Numbered from the stretch's first letter, positions 50,188-59,142 are shown. The stretch: DNA of 64,000 nucleotides from G963665925 sp963676345 (GCA_963676345.2 CAXXTS010000005.1:248001-312000), one strand, 5' to 3'. The notes: generated by a model from the letters alone, not told the origin. Translations and numbers: made by a program.

Positions 50188-51069
50188 CTAGCCATAATAA
50201 GACACATTTGCCCAAGTGTCTATTAAGGTCTTATTAAAGCGCTCAACATCTCGTATTTTTGTAGGGAAATTAACAATGAAAGTGCCATTAGGCTCTGTTT
50301 CTAAGAGACCAGATTTCAGGTTGTCTATGCAGGTGGAAATAGGTCGTTTCTCGCTTTCAAAGAGCTCAGGGTGATCAATAAAGAGGGCTGCTACGGCATC
50401 CCAGTTGTGAAAACCATCCATATCATAAATACTGCCTATGTAATCAATCCAGTCCTTTGTTTCCTTTTCGATAAATTTGAATATGGGCTTGTCACCTGCC
50501 TGTGTCATTTTTTGATAAGTGTCATGGCTGAAAACAGCATCCAGACACACATGTCCTGTAATTATTGAAAGATTAGGGGCATGTTTTAAGACACCCTGAA
50601 TGGCTTTAGGATCAGATGCGAAATTGAGTTCTTTCATAATTTTTCCATTAATAACGAGGGGTTCTACAATCCCCCCCATCATAACAACCTGCTTGACTTT
50701 TTTAAAAAAGGAGGGGTCACAATTGTAGGCACCAAGCAAGTTTGTAGGGGAGCCTATAGAGAGTATGGTGAGTTCACCTGGACGTTTTGAAACCATATCT
50801 GTAAGGGCGCGGGCTGCATCGGAATGTCTGCTTGAATCGCCTAGTGAAGGCGCACCTTTATAAAGAGGGATATGTTGCATGTCCAGTTCTTTAAGTATAC
50901 GCTCAGTATTGGGGTGAACTGCTTCTATGCTGCTGTTTCCAAAAGTTGTCGTGATGGCTTCGAGGGAAATATTCTCCGAACCCAGCAGGTAGAGCAGGGC
51001 CAGGCCATCGTCAACATCTTTTCCATAAATGCCCATGGTATTGTCACAGTCTAGTATGACAGGTATCAT
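50188..51069 (-). CDS. Inosine/uridine-preferring nucleoside hydrolase family protein
   Basis: N-ribohydrolase of 293 residues that cleaves nucleosides to base and ribose. The calcium-binding N-terminus reads ILDCDNTMG, then DVDDGLALLYLLGS; the classical form is D-x-D-P-G-x-D-D-A, so this protein has a short insertion between the two Asp clusters. EAITTTFGNSS and the C-terminal FHNWDAVAALFIDHP (catalytic-site Asp) are clear. GGAGAA precedes the ATG. It is followed by iclR 83 bp downstream. A palindrome lies in its upstream region. Substrate preference cannot be read from sequence. Confidence 0.88.
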   Translation of the reverse strand: MIPVILDCDNTMGIYGKDVDDGLALLYLLGSENISLEAITTTFGNSSIEAVHPNTERILKELDMQHIPLYKGAPSLGDSSRHSDAARALTDMVSKRPGELTILSIGSPTNLLGAYNCDPSFFKKVKQVVMMGGIVEPLVINGKIMKELNFASDPKAIQGVLKHAPNLSIITGHVCLDAVFSHDTYQKMTQAGDKPIFKFIEKETKDWIDYIGSIYDMDGFHNWDAVAALFIDHPELFESEKRPISTCIDNLKSGLLETEPNGTFIVNFPTKIRDVERFNKTLIDTWANVSYYG

Positions 51070-51124
51070 AAGTTTTCTCCTTTATATCACATTTGCGATT
51101 GTTATATTCTTAACTGAATATTAC

Positions 51125-51184
51125 AATAGGTCCTTATGTGTGTCTACTGTTATAATAAGTCTTTATGTACTATAAGGACTTATT
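51125..51184. promoter_or_regulatory. Inverted repeat plus extra half-site in a divergent promoter region
   Basis: AATAAGTCTTTAT at 51154-51166 and ATAAGGACTTATT at 51172-51184 form a 13-bp imperfect palindrome (one G-T) around GTACT. A related copy, AATAGGTCCTTAT, lies at 51125-51137. The cluster is between the nucleoside hydrolase (minus) and the YeeE/TusA operon (plus) and may be an operator for either. I cannot assign the regulator. Confidence 0.55.
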
Positions 51185-51283
51185 ATATAATAGACTTAAA
51201 TAATGTATATATAATAAAACTGCACAGTGTTTGTTTAATTATTAACATATAATTAATAACTGAGTTGAGTGGGGCGTGATCGT

Positions 51284-51964
51284 GTGAGTTCAAGTCGAAT
51301 AGAAGCAATGAAACGAAAAAGAGAACTAGAATATAAGGCCAGGAAAAGTCAAATAAAAATTGGGTGGATTACCATAGCAGCTGCATTGGTGATTCTTTTA
51401 TTTATATTAGAAAAAAACGCAGTAAGTGGATGGAGCTGGGGGATAGGTCTTCTTATTGGCTATACACTACAGCGCTCGAAGTTCTGCTTTGCAGCAAGTT
51501 TTAGAGATCCAGTGCTGGTAGGCAGTACATCTGTTATGCGGGCGGTTGTAGTAGCCTTCATGATTATGACGCTGGGCTTTGGGGCGGTCCATTTCATAAC
51601 ACACATTAGTGGAAGTTTTCCAGTTGGGCAAATTGAACCAGCAGGTGCCGGAACCGCGGTTGGAGCAGTCCTATTTGGAATTGGAATGGTTGTTGCAGGC
51701 GGCTGTGCTTCGGGGACACTTATGCGCATAGGGGAAGGCTTTTTATTGCAAATTGTTGTACTTAGCGGGTTTATTATTGGAACGGTGCTTGCTGCGAGTT
51801 CGTTTGAAACGTGGGACGGCTTGCTGATTGAAGGTTCAAAGGTCATTTATATTCCAGATTTAATGGGTCTACCCGCAGCCATTGGAGTACAACTTATTTT
51901 ATTGGCTGTACTTTATAAGGTGTTGGATTTGTATGATAAAAAGCACAGTATGCTAATTGACTAA
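51284..51964 (+). CDS. YeeE/YedE-family (TsuA-like) membrane protein, first half
   Basis: Membrane protein of about 226 residues resembling half of YeeE/YedE (TsuA), a family that imports thiosulfate or related sulfur species. A charged N-terminal stretch is followed by about five helices, with GYTLQRSKFCFAASFRDPVLVG and GMVVAGGCASGTLMRIGEG; Cys residues in these motifs are conserved in the family and conduct the sulfur anion. The start is uncertain: GTG 51284, GTG 51269 and ATG 51308 are all possible and none has a strong site. TusA follows 11 bp later, then a second YeeE half. Confidence 0.88.
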   Translation: MSSSRIEAMKRKRELEYKARKSQIKIGWITIAAALVILLFILEKNAVSGWSWGIGLLIGYTLQRSKFCFAASFRDPVLVGSTSVMRAVVVAFMIMTLGFGAVHFITHISGSFPVGQIEPAGAGTAVGAVLFGIGMVVAGGCASGTLMRIGEGFLLQIVVLSGFIIGTVLAASSFETWDGLLIEGSKVIYIPDLMGLPAAIGVQLILLAVLYKVLDLYDKKHSMLID

Positions 51965-51975
51965 GGAGTAAGAGT

Positions 51976-52203
51976 ATGGGTGATGTCATTTTGGATTGCA
52001 TGCACGAAACGTGTCCAATCCCACTGCTTAAAGCTCTCAAGGAGCTTGAGAAAATGTCTGGTGGTGACATAGTTACGATTCAGACAGACCATAGCTGTAC
52101 GATAAAAAACATTATCGAGTGGGCAAAAAAGAGCGGACATTTTGTGGACTATCTCAAGGTCGGAGATGGCGAATGGGAAATTTATATTGAGAAGGGAGAA
52201 TAA
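51976..52203 (+). CDS. tusA: TusA-family sulfurtransferase
   Basis: Small sulfur-relay protein of 75 residues. The catalytic Cys lies in the family motif ETCPIPLLKALKELE (C-P-x-P), and the protein ends close to the two-layer fold end, so it is a stand-alone TusA rather than a fusion with a DsrE-like domain. AAGGAG precedes the ATG. Between two YeeE halves it matches the TsuA-TsuB arrangement in which a TusA-like protein accepts the sulfur brought in by the membrane partner. A role with selenium is a less likely alternative. Confidence 0.92.
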   Translation: MGDVILDCMHETCPIPLLKALKELEKMSGGDIVTIQTDHSCTIKNIIEWAKKSGHFVDYLKVGDGEWEIYIEKGE

Positions 52204-52204
52204 G

Positions 52205-52729
52205 ATGAAAGCTTTGACCCAATCTTTAAAGAAATCTTTGGAAAAGTCGTGGCCGTATCTAAAAGGGGCCATTATTCTCGCAGTGCTCAATATTATACTA
52301 CTCCTTGTAACAGGACGTGCCTGGAAAATTACAACAGGGTTTCTATACATGGGTGCAGGCGTTCTCGAGTTTTTTGGACTGAATCCAAGATCATGGTATT
52401 ACTTTTCGGTTTATCAAAATGATGCACCAGCATCTTTTTTTATGAACAGATATACAGCAATGAATATTTCAATTATTGTTGGAGCTGCAATAGCTTCTCT
52501 TATGACTTCTGAATTTAAATGGAAGAAGATTAAGACAAAAAAACAGCTCGTATTTGGTTTTATAGGGGGCATTCTCATGGGGTTTGGAACCCGCCTGAGC
52601 TTTGGGTGTAATATTGGTTCATACTTCAGTGCAATACCGTCATTTTCATTGCATGGTTGGGTATATGCTGTATTTATGTTTATTGGGGCATATATTGGGT
52701 CCAAGGTACTCATGAAATTTTTACTATAA
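52205..52729 (+). CDS. YeeE/YedE-family membrane protein, second half
   Basis: Membrane protein of 174 residues, the second half-size YeeE/YedE protein. ATG 52205 is chosen (GAAGGGAG upstream, immediately after the tusA stop). Four or five helices are evident, with the family motif GGILMGFGTRLSFGCNIGSYF carrying the conserved G-C-N Cys, and a C-terminal GAYIGSKVLMKFLL. Together with the protein encoded at 51284 it could rebuild a full YeeE-like channel; in most relatives this is a single polypeptide. Each half has its own start and ribosome binding site. Confidence 0.87.
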   Translation: MKALTQSLKKSLEKSWPYLKGAIILAVLNIILLLVTGRAWKITTGFLYMGAGVLEFFGLNPRSWYYFSVYQNDAPASFFMNRYTAMNISIIVGAAIASLMTSEFKWKKIKTKKQLVFGFIGGILMGFGTRLSFGCNIGSYFSAIPSFSLHGWVYAVFMFIGAYIGSKVLMKFLL

Positions 52730-52744
52730 TGAAGGAGAGAAAAA

Positions 52745-54013
52745 ATGCGTAAACTTGCAAGTCTAATCATGGCAGTGCTGCTTATAATGTCAGCAGTAGG
52801 TTGCCAAGCAAAAGTCGAAGAGGAGAAAACAGTCGCGAATACAGGCGCTGCTGTTGAGCAAGCATCTGAAACAAGCGATGAGCAGGATACATGGGAAGAG
52901 GTGCTTGAAAAGGCAAAAGGCACAAGGGTAACGTTTTACGGTTGGGGCGGCTCACAGCAAACCAACGAATGGCTAGACAATACAGTTGCTGAATATGTAC
53001 TGGAAAACTATGATGTGACTTTAGAACGCGTTCCAATGAATATTGATGAAATTTTAAACAAGCTACTTGGTGAAAAGCAGCTAGGTGCAGAAGGTACAAT
53101 TGATGTTGTTTGGATTAATGGCGAGAATTTCTCGACAGCCAAATCAAATGATTTACTCTATGGCCCTTTTACAGGTAGCCTACCAAATTTTAATCAGTAT
53201 TTAGACAGTGCATCCAGAGAGGTTCGCTACGACTTCGGATTCCCAACTGAAGGGTATGAAGCGCCTTATGGTAAAGCACAGTTTGTACTTATTGCAGATG
53301 GTGCGACAACCGAACTTCCTTATAATCATGAAACACTGCTTGAACTCGCTAAAGCGAATCCAGGTCAGATTACATATCCAGCACTGCCAGATTTCACAGG
53401 CAGCGCATTTGTTAGAAATATCATATACGATGTACTGGGCACAGAGGCTGTTGAGAATCTGGGTACAGACAAAGAAGAAATTAGACAGGCTATTCAACCT
53501 GCACTGGATTATTTGCTTGAACTCAAGCCTTACCTTTGGATGGAAGGCAAGACTTATCCTGCAACGGTTGCTCAACTTGACAACATGTATTCAGATGGAG
53601 AAGTCATCCTGTCTATGAGCTACAACCCCAACCATGTGGCAAGCAAAATTCACACGGGTGAGTTCACACCGACTTCTGAGGCCTTTGTATTTGAGAATGG
53701 AACAGTTGGAAATACACATTTTATGGCCATTCCTGATAATGCAGTGAATAAAGCCGGTGCAAAAGTTTTGATTCATGCAATTTTATCGCCTGAACTGCAA
53801 GCGTCTAAGTATGATCCAGCTGTGTGGGGGGATCTGCCAGTGCTTGATAACAGTAAAATGTCAGTTGAAGAGAAGGCGCTATTTGAAGCTATTCCGCTGG
53901 GACAAGGGGTGCCGACTCAAGAAGAACTGCTGTCTAAACGTGTACCTGAGATGCCTGTTCATCTGGTACCCATCATAGAAGAAATATGGATGGAAACCAT
54001 TCCAGGTGAGTAA
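52745..54013 (+). CDS. ynjB: YnjB-type ABC transporter substrate-binding lipoprotein
   Basis: Solute-binding lipoprotein of 422 residues like E. coli YnjB (iron/thiamine-type binding protein superfamily). The signal peptide ends in the lipobox SAVGC near residue 20. The mature part begins after an acidic linker, with VTFYGWGGSQQTNEWLDN, TIDVVWINGENFSTAK and the hinge region with YEAPYGKAQFVLIADGATT. GAAGGAGAG lies before the ATG. In E. coli ynjBCD are followed by the rhodanese gene ynjE, and a rhodanese gene is present here about 7 kb downstream. The ligand is unknown; a sulfur compound is suggested by context. Confidence 0.85.
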   Translation: MRKLASLIMAVLLIMSAVGCQAKVEEEKTVANTGAAVEQASETSDEQDTWEEVLEKAKGTRVTFYGWGGSQQTNEWLDNTVAEYVLENYDVTLERVPMNIDEILNKLLGEKQLGAEGTIDVVWINGENFSTAKSNDLLYGPFTGSLPNFNQYLDSASREVRYDFGFPTEGYEAPYGKAQFVLIADGATTELPYNHETLLELAKANPGQITYPALPDFTGSAFVRNIIYDVLGTEAVENLGTDKEEIRQAIQPALDYLLELKPYLWMEGKTYPATVAQLDNMYSDGEVILSMSYNPNHVASKIHTGEFTPTSEAFVFENGTVGNTHFMAIPDNAVNKAGAKVLIHAILSPELQASKYDPAVWGDLPVLDNSKMSVEEKALFEAIPLGQGVPTQEELLSKRVPEMPVHLVPIIEEIWMETIPGE

Positions 54014-54866
54014 ACTAAAACCATATATCATGCTAGCACCCGTTTTAGCCCTTGTTTTAGGTGTTTTTATTGGGGGGCTGGTCATGGGATTAATGCAAAG
54101 CTTTGGGTATTTTCCTGCAATAGGCATGAAAACCATGACGCTGGACTATTATAAGCAGGTATTATCCAGTCCAGATTTTATGTCATCTCTCAGCTTTAGC
54201 TTGTATATTTCATTGGTGTCCAGTGTGCTGTCCATCATTATAGGCCTTGCCCTTGCGTATGCACTGATGAAAGGCAATACTAAAAAACACGTGGAAGGCG
54301 TTCTGTACAAACTGCCCATTATTGTACCGCACTCAGTTGCAGCACTGCTCGTATACTCGGTTTTTGCGCAGAGTGGGATGATTTCACGTGCTTTATTTCA
54401 CTTAGGATTTATAGCAGCACCAACAGAAATGCCCGCCTTCCTGTTCGATAGAACAGGAAGGGGCATTATTCTTGCGTATATGTGGAAGGAAATTCCCTTC
54501 ATTGCTATGGTGGTATATAGTGTGCTTAAAAGTGTCTGCAACCGCCTTGAAGATGCGGCGCGCAACTTGGGTGCCAGTGAATGGCAGACCTTTCGCTATG
54601 TGATTCTTCCGCTGATTGCACCCACCTTATTATCCAATTTCATTATCATTTTTGCATTTTCATTCGGGGCATTTGAAGTCCCGTACTTACTGGGGCCAAC
54701 CTCTCCCAGAGCGCTTCCAATACTCGCATTTGTCGAATATACCAATCCAGACTTGGCACATCGTCCCTACACAATGTCAATAAATATGATACTGACTTTC
54801 ATTTCACTTGGCATCGTTGGCGGCGTGTCCCTTATGTTTAGGCGTATATTTGGGTATAAGGTCTAG
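54006..54866 (+). CDS. ABC transporter permease, YnjC N-half type
   Basis: Permease of 286 residues with about six helices. The start GTG 54006 overlaps the end of the ynjB gene by 8 bp. The EAA loop CNRLEDAARNLGASEWQTFRYVILPL (EDAARNLGAS-x6-VILP) is clear. E. coli YnjC is one fused protein with two permease halves; here the halves are separate genes, this and the next. It most resembles spermidine/iron/thiamine-type permeases. Confidence 0.88.
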   Translation: MSKLKPYIMLAPVLALVLGVFIGGLVMGLMQSFGYFPAIGMKTMTLDYYKQVLSSPDFMSSLSFSLYISLVSSVLSIIIGLALAYALMKGNTKKHVEGVLYKLPIIVPHSVAALLVYSVFAQSGMISRALFHLGFIAAPTEMPAFLFDRTGRGIILAYMWKEIPFIAMVVYSVLKSVCNRLEDAARNLGASEWQTFRYVILPLIAPTLLSNFIIIFAFSFGAFEVPYLLGPTSPRALPILAFVEYTNPDLAHRPYTMSINMILTFISLGIVGGVSLMFRRIFGYKV

Positions 54867-54875
54867 GGGGGACAT

Positions 54876-55679
54876 ATGAAAAGAAAAACACTGTTAAACT
54901 TCATATTATATACAATCCTTTTAAGCCTCCTGCTTCCACTTATGATTATTGTCATTTGGGCATTTGCAAGGTCATGGGCATGGCCCAGTATGCTTCCACA
55001 AGACTGGGGGCTTAGAAGCTTCAAGTACTTGCTGAGTCCTAAAACAAAAACACTCAAGACGGTCTTAACCAGTGTAAGCATATCCGCTTGGGTCATGCTG
55101 CTTACAATAGCCATTAGTATTCCTGCGGGCAAAGCACTGGGACAGTACCGTTTTGCCGGGAAAAAGTCAATCAAAATGCTATTGTTGGCACCGCTTATTG
55201 TGCCGCCTATTGCAGTAGCCATGGGGATACACGTGAGCTTTATTAAAATGGGTCTTGCCAACAAGGTTGCTGGTGTTGTACTCATGCATATGCTTATAGC
55301 GATGCCTTACGGCGTTCGGATATTTACCAATTATTTTGAAGTGATGGGAAACAGACTCGAAGAAAGTGCACAGAACCTAGGGGCTAGGCGTCATCAGGTC
55401 TTCTTTTATATTACTCTGCCCATGATAGCACCTGCAGTTGCATCTGCTGGAAGCCTGATTTTTATTGTGTCTTTGAGCCAGTATTTGTTAACATTTTTAA
55501 TTGGTGGTGGCCGTGTCATAACCCTTTCTATGGTCATGATGCCTTATATTCAAAGTGGGGATCGAATGATGGCATCTGTTTACAGTTTGACATTCATTCT
55601 GATGACCCTTGTGGTTCTGTTGGCGGTTGAGCGCAGTATGAAGGCGTTTTATAGAGGCGAAAACTTTTTTATAGTATAA
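54876..55679 (+). CDS. ABC transporter permease, YnjC C-half type
   Basis: Second permease, 267 residues, about six helices, starting 9 bp after the first permease with GGGGG upstream. The EAA loop reads NRLEESAQNLGARRHQVFFYITLPM. It would pair with the permease encoded at 54006 to form a heterodimeric channel for the YnjB ligand. Confidence 0.88.
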   Translation: MKRKTLLNFILYTILLSLLLPLMIIVIWAFARSWAWPSMLPQDWGLRSFKYLLSPKTKTLKTVLTSVSISAWVMLLTIAISIPAGKALGQYRFAGKKSIKMLLLAPLIVPPIAVAMGIHVSFIKMGLANKVAGVVLMHMLIAMPYGVRIFTNYFEVMGNRLEESAQNLGARRHQVFFYITLPMIAPAVASAGSLIFIVSLSQYLLTFLIGGGRVITLSMVMMPYIQSGDRMMASVYSLTFILMTLVVLLAVERSMKAFYRGENFFIV

Positions 55680-55688
55680 GAGGCATTT

Positions 55689-56729
55689 ATGAGTTGTATA
55701 AAACTACAAGACGTAACAAAAAAATATGATGATACTCAAGTACTTAAAGCCATTTCTTTCGAAGTCAAAGAAGGAGAGATGGTCTCGCTTGTCGGACCCT
55801 CAGGCAGTGGGAAAACAACGACCCTTCGGCTCCTTGCCGGACTACTGGAGCCTACATCGGGTGAAATACTTATTGATGGGAAAAATTCAAATGTCCTATC
55901 AAGCAGAGACAGGGGAACGGTTATCGTGTTTCAGGATTATGCGCTCTTTCCGCATATGACGGTGCTTGAGAACATTACCTTTGGGCTGAAGGTCAGAGGG
56001 GTTTCGGTAAAAAATAGAAACGAAAAGGCCATGGACTTGCTCGGACTGCTTAAAATGGACGGTTTTGAAAACAGGTATCCGAGTGCCCTGTCTGGTGGAC
56101 AAAAGCAGAGAATAGCACTGGCAAGAGCACTTGCAATCGAGCCGAATGTCTTGCTGCTGGATGAGCCCTTTTCAAGTCTCGACACACACCTGAGAAGTTC
56201 CATGCGTTCGCTCATTTCAGAGTTACAGCGCAAACTTAAAATTACAACCATATTGGTAACACATGATACAGAAGAAGCGCTCATGGTTTCTGACCGTGTA
56301 GCAGTGCTTTTGGATGGGGAAGTGGCGCAATTTGGAAGTCCAAAATCTGTTTACATGTCTCCAAAACGACGAGAAATAGCTCATTTTTTTGGAGACAACA
56401 ACGAAATTGAATGTGAAGTCACTGAGGGCGGACTCGTCCTGCCATCAGGGCTGTTAAAGATAGATACAGACTATGGTGGAAGGACACATGTTGTTTTCCG
56501 AAGAGAGTCTGTTAGAATCCATGCAGTTGATCAAACACCATGGAAAGGCCATATCGTTGGATGCGCCTATACGGGAAGTACCATAATTTATGAAATAGAA
56601 ACAAGGGACGCGACAATAAAGTCTATACAAGATGTAAATCAATCGTGGGAAATAGGAGATGCCGTTTCTCTGGAAGTACCAGCAAAGGAGCTTCTCATTT
56701 ATAGATATGATACAGGAGCGCAGCTATGA
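55689..56729 (+). CDS. ABC transporter ATPase, YnjD/PotA type
   Basis: ATP-binding protein of 346 residues. Walker A is GPSGSGKTTTLR, the signature is LSGGQKQRIALARALAIEP, Walker B VLLLDEPFSSLDTHLR, switch VTHDTEEALMVSDR. Residues from about 240 form a C-terminal TOBE-like extension (VVFRRESVRIHAVD), which E. coli YnjD lacks, so it is closer to CysA/PotA-type ATPases. Its stop overlaps the next gene start (ATGA). It energises the two permeases encoded just upstream. Confidence 0.92.
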   Translation: MSCIKLQDVTKKYDDTQVLKAISFEVKEGEMVSLVGPSGSGKTTTLRLLAGLLEPTSGEILIDGKNSNVLSSRDRGTVIVFQDYALFPHMTVLENITFGLKVRGVSVKNRNEKAMDLLGLLKMDGFENRYPSALSGGQKQRIALARALAIEPNVLLLDEPFSSLDTHLRSSMRSLISELQRKLKITTILVTHDTEEALMVSDRVAVLLDGEVAQFGSPKSVYMSPKRREIAHFFGDNNEIECEVTEGGLVLPSGLLKIDTDYGGRTHVVFRRESVRIHAVDQTPWKGHIVGCAYTGSTIIYEIETRDATIKSIQDVNQSWEIGDAVSLEVPAKELLIYRYDTGAQL

Positions 56730-57400
56730 TATCCATTATAATTCCAACATTGAACGAAGCGTCAACCATTATGCAGACGATTGATCGTGTAAAAAGTCTA
56801 AGTGGGGCATATGAAATTCTAGTTATCGATGGAGGCAGTTCGGATAAAACCCTTGAAATAGCATCGGAGCATGTGTTGGTATTCACTTCAAATAAGGGCC
56901 GTGGCAATCAAATGAACTGCGGGGCTCAGCATGCACGTGGTGACATATTGTGGTTTCTTCATTCAGATTCAAGAGTTGAAGCACAGAGTTTAATTTCAAT
57001 TGAAAAATCGATAGCATCGGGTTATGTTGGCGGGTGTTTCTCGCTGTATTTTTACGATTACACAACCCTTTTTCTGAAGTGGCTCTCGTGGAGCTCTAAT
57101 TTGAGAGCCAAGTATCTCAAACTGATGTTTGGTGATCAGGGGATGTTTGTAAGAAAAGATGCCTTTCTAGCGCTTGGGGGCTTTAAAGACATGCCTATAA
57201 TGGAGGACTGGGACTTATCAAAAAGGCTTCAGACTACTGGAAATACAGTAGTTCTTAAAAATCGAATTGGAACCTCAGCCAGACGTTTTAAAGCAGGCGG
57301 GCAAGTCAAGACGCTCCTTAAAATGCACAAAATCAAGTATAAATACTTAAGAGGTGTTTCACCAGAAGATTTAATCAAAGAATACAAGGAGATTCGCTGA
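56726..57400 (+). CDS. GT2-type transferase, rSAM/selenodomain-associated transferase 2 family
   Basis: Glycosyltransferase-2 fold protein of 224 residues. The nucleotide-binding start MISIIIPTLNEASTIMQTID, the DGGSSDKT motif, the metal-binding LWFLHSDSRVE (D-x-D type) and GDQGMFVRKDAFLALGGF match the family known as rSAM/selenodomain-associated transferase 2. Its usual partner, transferase 1, is encoded by the next gene, overlapping by one base. No radical-SAM selenodomain gene is seen in the window. The acceptor and sugar donor are unknown. Confidence 0.85.
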   Translation: MISIIIPTLNEASTIMQTIDRVKSLSGAYEILVIDGGSSDKTLEIASEHVLVFTSNKGRGNQMNCGAQHARGDILWFLHSDSRVEAQSLISIEKSIASGYVGGCFSLYFYDYTTLFLKWLSWSSNLRAKYLKLMFGDQGMFVRKDAFLALGGFKDMPIMEDWDLSKRLQTTGNTVVLKNRIGTSARRFKAGGQVKTLLKMHKIKYKYLRGVSPEDLIKEYKEIR

Positions 57401-58086
57401 TGAATGCATTGATTCTACTAACAAGAATACCCTATAGGGGGCACACGAAAACAAGACTCATGCCGACACTGACTCCTGAAAACTGCGAAGTACTTCATCA
57501 GGCATTCCTAAAGGATTATTACGCCTGTTTCAAAAAAATAAAGGTTCCCTGTGATGTTTTTATTGTGTATGCTCCAGAAAATTTTAACAGAGCTTTCTTA
57601 AAGACCATTCCAAAGGGGTATCGATCTTTTGTACAGGAGGGGAGTGACATTGGTGAGCGGATGCATAATGCATTTCTTAGGGTTTTTGAAAAAGGATACA
57701 AGAAGGTGGTATTGGTAGGTTGTGACATACCGCACATACAACCTGATTCGTACGAAAAGGCCTTTAATGTGCTTGAAAACAGGGATATGGCAATATGCCC
57801 AACCTATGATGGGGGCTATTGTCTCATGGGTCTGAAAAAACCGCAAAAATCCCTCTTTATGAGTAAAGTAGATTGGGGAAACCAATCGGTAATTGACAGA
57901 ACATATGCAACTGCCAATCAGCTGAAGCTCGATGTGGCAATGCTTGAAAAATATCGTGACATTGATTTGTTTGAAGATTTGATCCTTATGAGGGATATGT
58001 TCAGTGGGACAGAAGAAGATAAACGACATATTCCAGTTCATACACTAAAGTATTTGGAAGAACTCATAGAAGAGATGGTCATATAA
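57400..58086 (+). CDS. DUF2064 / selenodomain-associated transferase 1 family protein
   Basis: Protein of 228 residues with a nucleotidyltransferase-like GT-A fold. It starts NALILLTRIPYRGHTKTRLMP, contains GERMHNAFLRVFEKGYKKVVLVGCDIP and CPTYDGGYCLMGLKKP, all typical of the rSAM/selenodomain-associated transferase 1 (DUF2064) family. Start and stop overlap both neighbours by one base, so the set is translationally coupled. The function of the family is not established; modification of a small molecule with a sugar phosphate or nucleotide is a plausible guess only. Confidence 0.85.
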   Translation: MNALILLTRIPYRGHTKTRLMPTLTPENCEVLHQAFLKDYYACFKKIKVPCDVFIVYAPENFNRAFLKTIPKGYRSFVQEGSDIGERMHNAFLRVFEKGYKKVVLVGCDIPHIQPDSYEKAFNVLENRDMAICPTYDGGYCLMGLKKPQKSLFMSKVDWGNQSVIDRTYATANQLKLDVAMLEKYRDIDLFEDLILMRDMFSGTEEDKRHIPVHTLKYLEELIEEMVI

Positions 58087-59075
58087 TGGATAGATATTTA
58101 AAAAAAATTAAAAGCTACTTGATGGAAAGTGATCAGGCAAAACCCTTTAAATTCACGGATTCAGTGCAGGTCGATTTCCTTGCACAAGGAGAGTACAATA
58201 AGAATTTCATTGTTGAAGAAGATGGAAAAAAATATGTGTTTCGCATTAATATGGGCAGTCAGTTGAACCTCGATAATCAAATAGAGTATGAGTATGGGGC
58301 CATAAAAAAGCTGGAGGTAAGCGGGGTTACACCGTCTGGCTATTTTTACGATGATTCCAGAACACATTTTGATGAGGGTGTGCTGATGATGAATTTTCTC
58401 GTGGGCCGTCCCCTAGATTACAAAACCGACCTTAAAAAGGCTGCTGATATTTTTTCGAAAATTCATCGTCTAGATGTTGAACCCTTTGAAGGAATTCTTA
58501 TAGAGGAATCAGACCTGTGCAGGGCACGTGTTGAAGAAGGCGCTACATGGCTTAAAAGCTTCTGGGAGTCAGACAGCCCAGCCCCTGAAACTAAAATGTG
58601 GATCAATAGCCTGTATGCATATTGTGATCAGCATGCTGATAAAATGGATCGCTATTTTAAAAATGCGCCTTGGCGTACGGTCAATAACACAGAAGTGAAC
58701 AGTCATAATTTTATTATAGGCCCAGAAAAAAGTTATTTGATCGACTGGGAAAAACCAGTCATTAGTGATCCAGTGCAAGATATTACACAATTTCTTGCGC
58801 CCACGACCACGCTTTGGAAGGCTGACTACCTGCTTACAGATGATGAAATTAAGGGCTTTTATAAAACATACGAAACAGGTGTGGGTGCTTCGATTGAAGA
58901 GCGTGTAGAGGCCTATAAGCCCTTCTTATACCTGCGGGCTCTGAGTTGGTGTGCGGGGGCATACATAAGCTATACAGACGGCTCAAGGGCTATTATGAAT
59001 GAAAGTACATTCAAAGTGATTAAGCGTTACTTACAACCGGATTTTATGGAAGCACTCTTAAAGTCCTATAAGTAA
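58086..59075 (+). CDS. APH/choline-kinase-fold phosphotransferase-like protein
   Basis: Kinase-fold protein of 329 residues similar to aminoglycoside phosphotransferase/choline kinase relatives. The N-lobe has FLAQGEYNKNFIVEEDGKKY with the likely ATP-binding Lys/Arg in YVFRINMG; the C-lobe catalytic loop, usually H-x-D-x5-N, reads NTEVNSHNFI and the metal-binding Asp is in SYLIDWEKPVISDP. The substitution of H and D by N and E is shared, as far as I know, by some prokaryotic relatives, so activity is uncertain. It is the last gene of the YeeE-TusA-YnjB operon and is followed by a terminator. Substrate unknown. Confidence 0.82.
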   Translation: MDRYLKKIKSYLMESDQAKPFKFTDSVQVDFLAQGEYNKNFIVEEDGKKYVFRINMGSQLNLDNQIEYEYGAIKKLEVSGVTPSGYFYDDSRTHFDEGVLMMNFLVGRPLDYKTDLKKAADIFSKIHRLDVEPFEGILIEESDLCRARVEEGATWLKSFWESDSPAPETKMWINSLYAYCDQHADKMDRYFKNAPWRTVNNTEVNSHNFIIGPEKSYLIDWEKPVISDPVQDITQFLAPTTTLWKADYLLTDDEIKGFYKTYETGVGASIEERVEAYKPFLYLRALSWCAGAYISYTDGSRAIMNESTFKVIKRYLQPDFMEALLKSYK

Positions 59076-59142
59076 GTTTGGTCATGAAACACGTGTTCAA
59101 AGATACATTCATCGTGAATTACGAATACAATTAAGCAACAAT

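Noticed and set aside
52142..52204. Longer start for the second YeeE half, overlapping tusA by about 60 bp
   Set aside because: The ATG at 52205 has a ribosome binding site and directly follows the tusA stop; the extension encodes the tusA region out of frame.
51269..52729. YeeE split as a frameshifted or disrupted gene
   Set aside because: A complete TusA gene lies between the halves, both halves open with their own start, and there is no repeat or out-of-frame continuation of the coding sequence.
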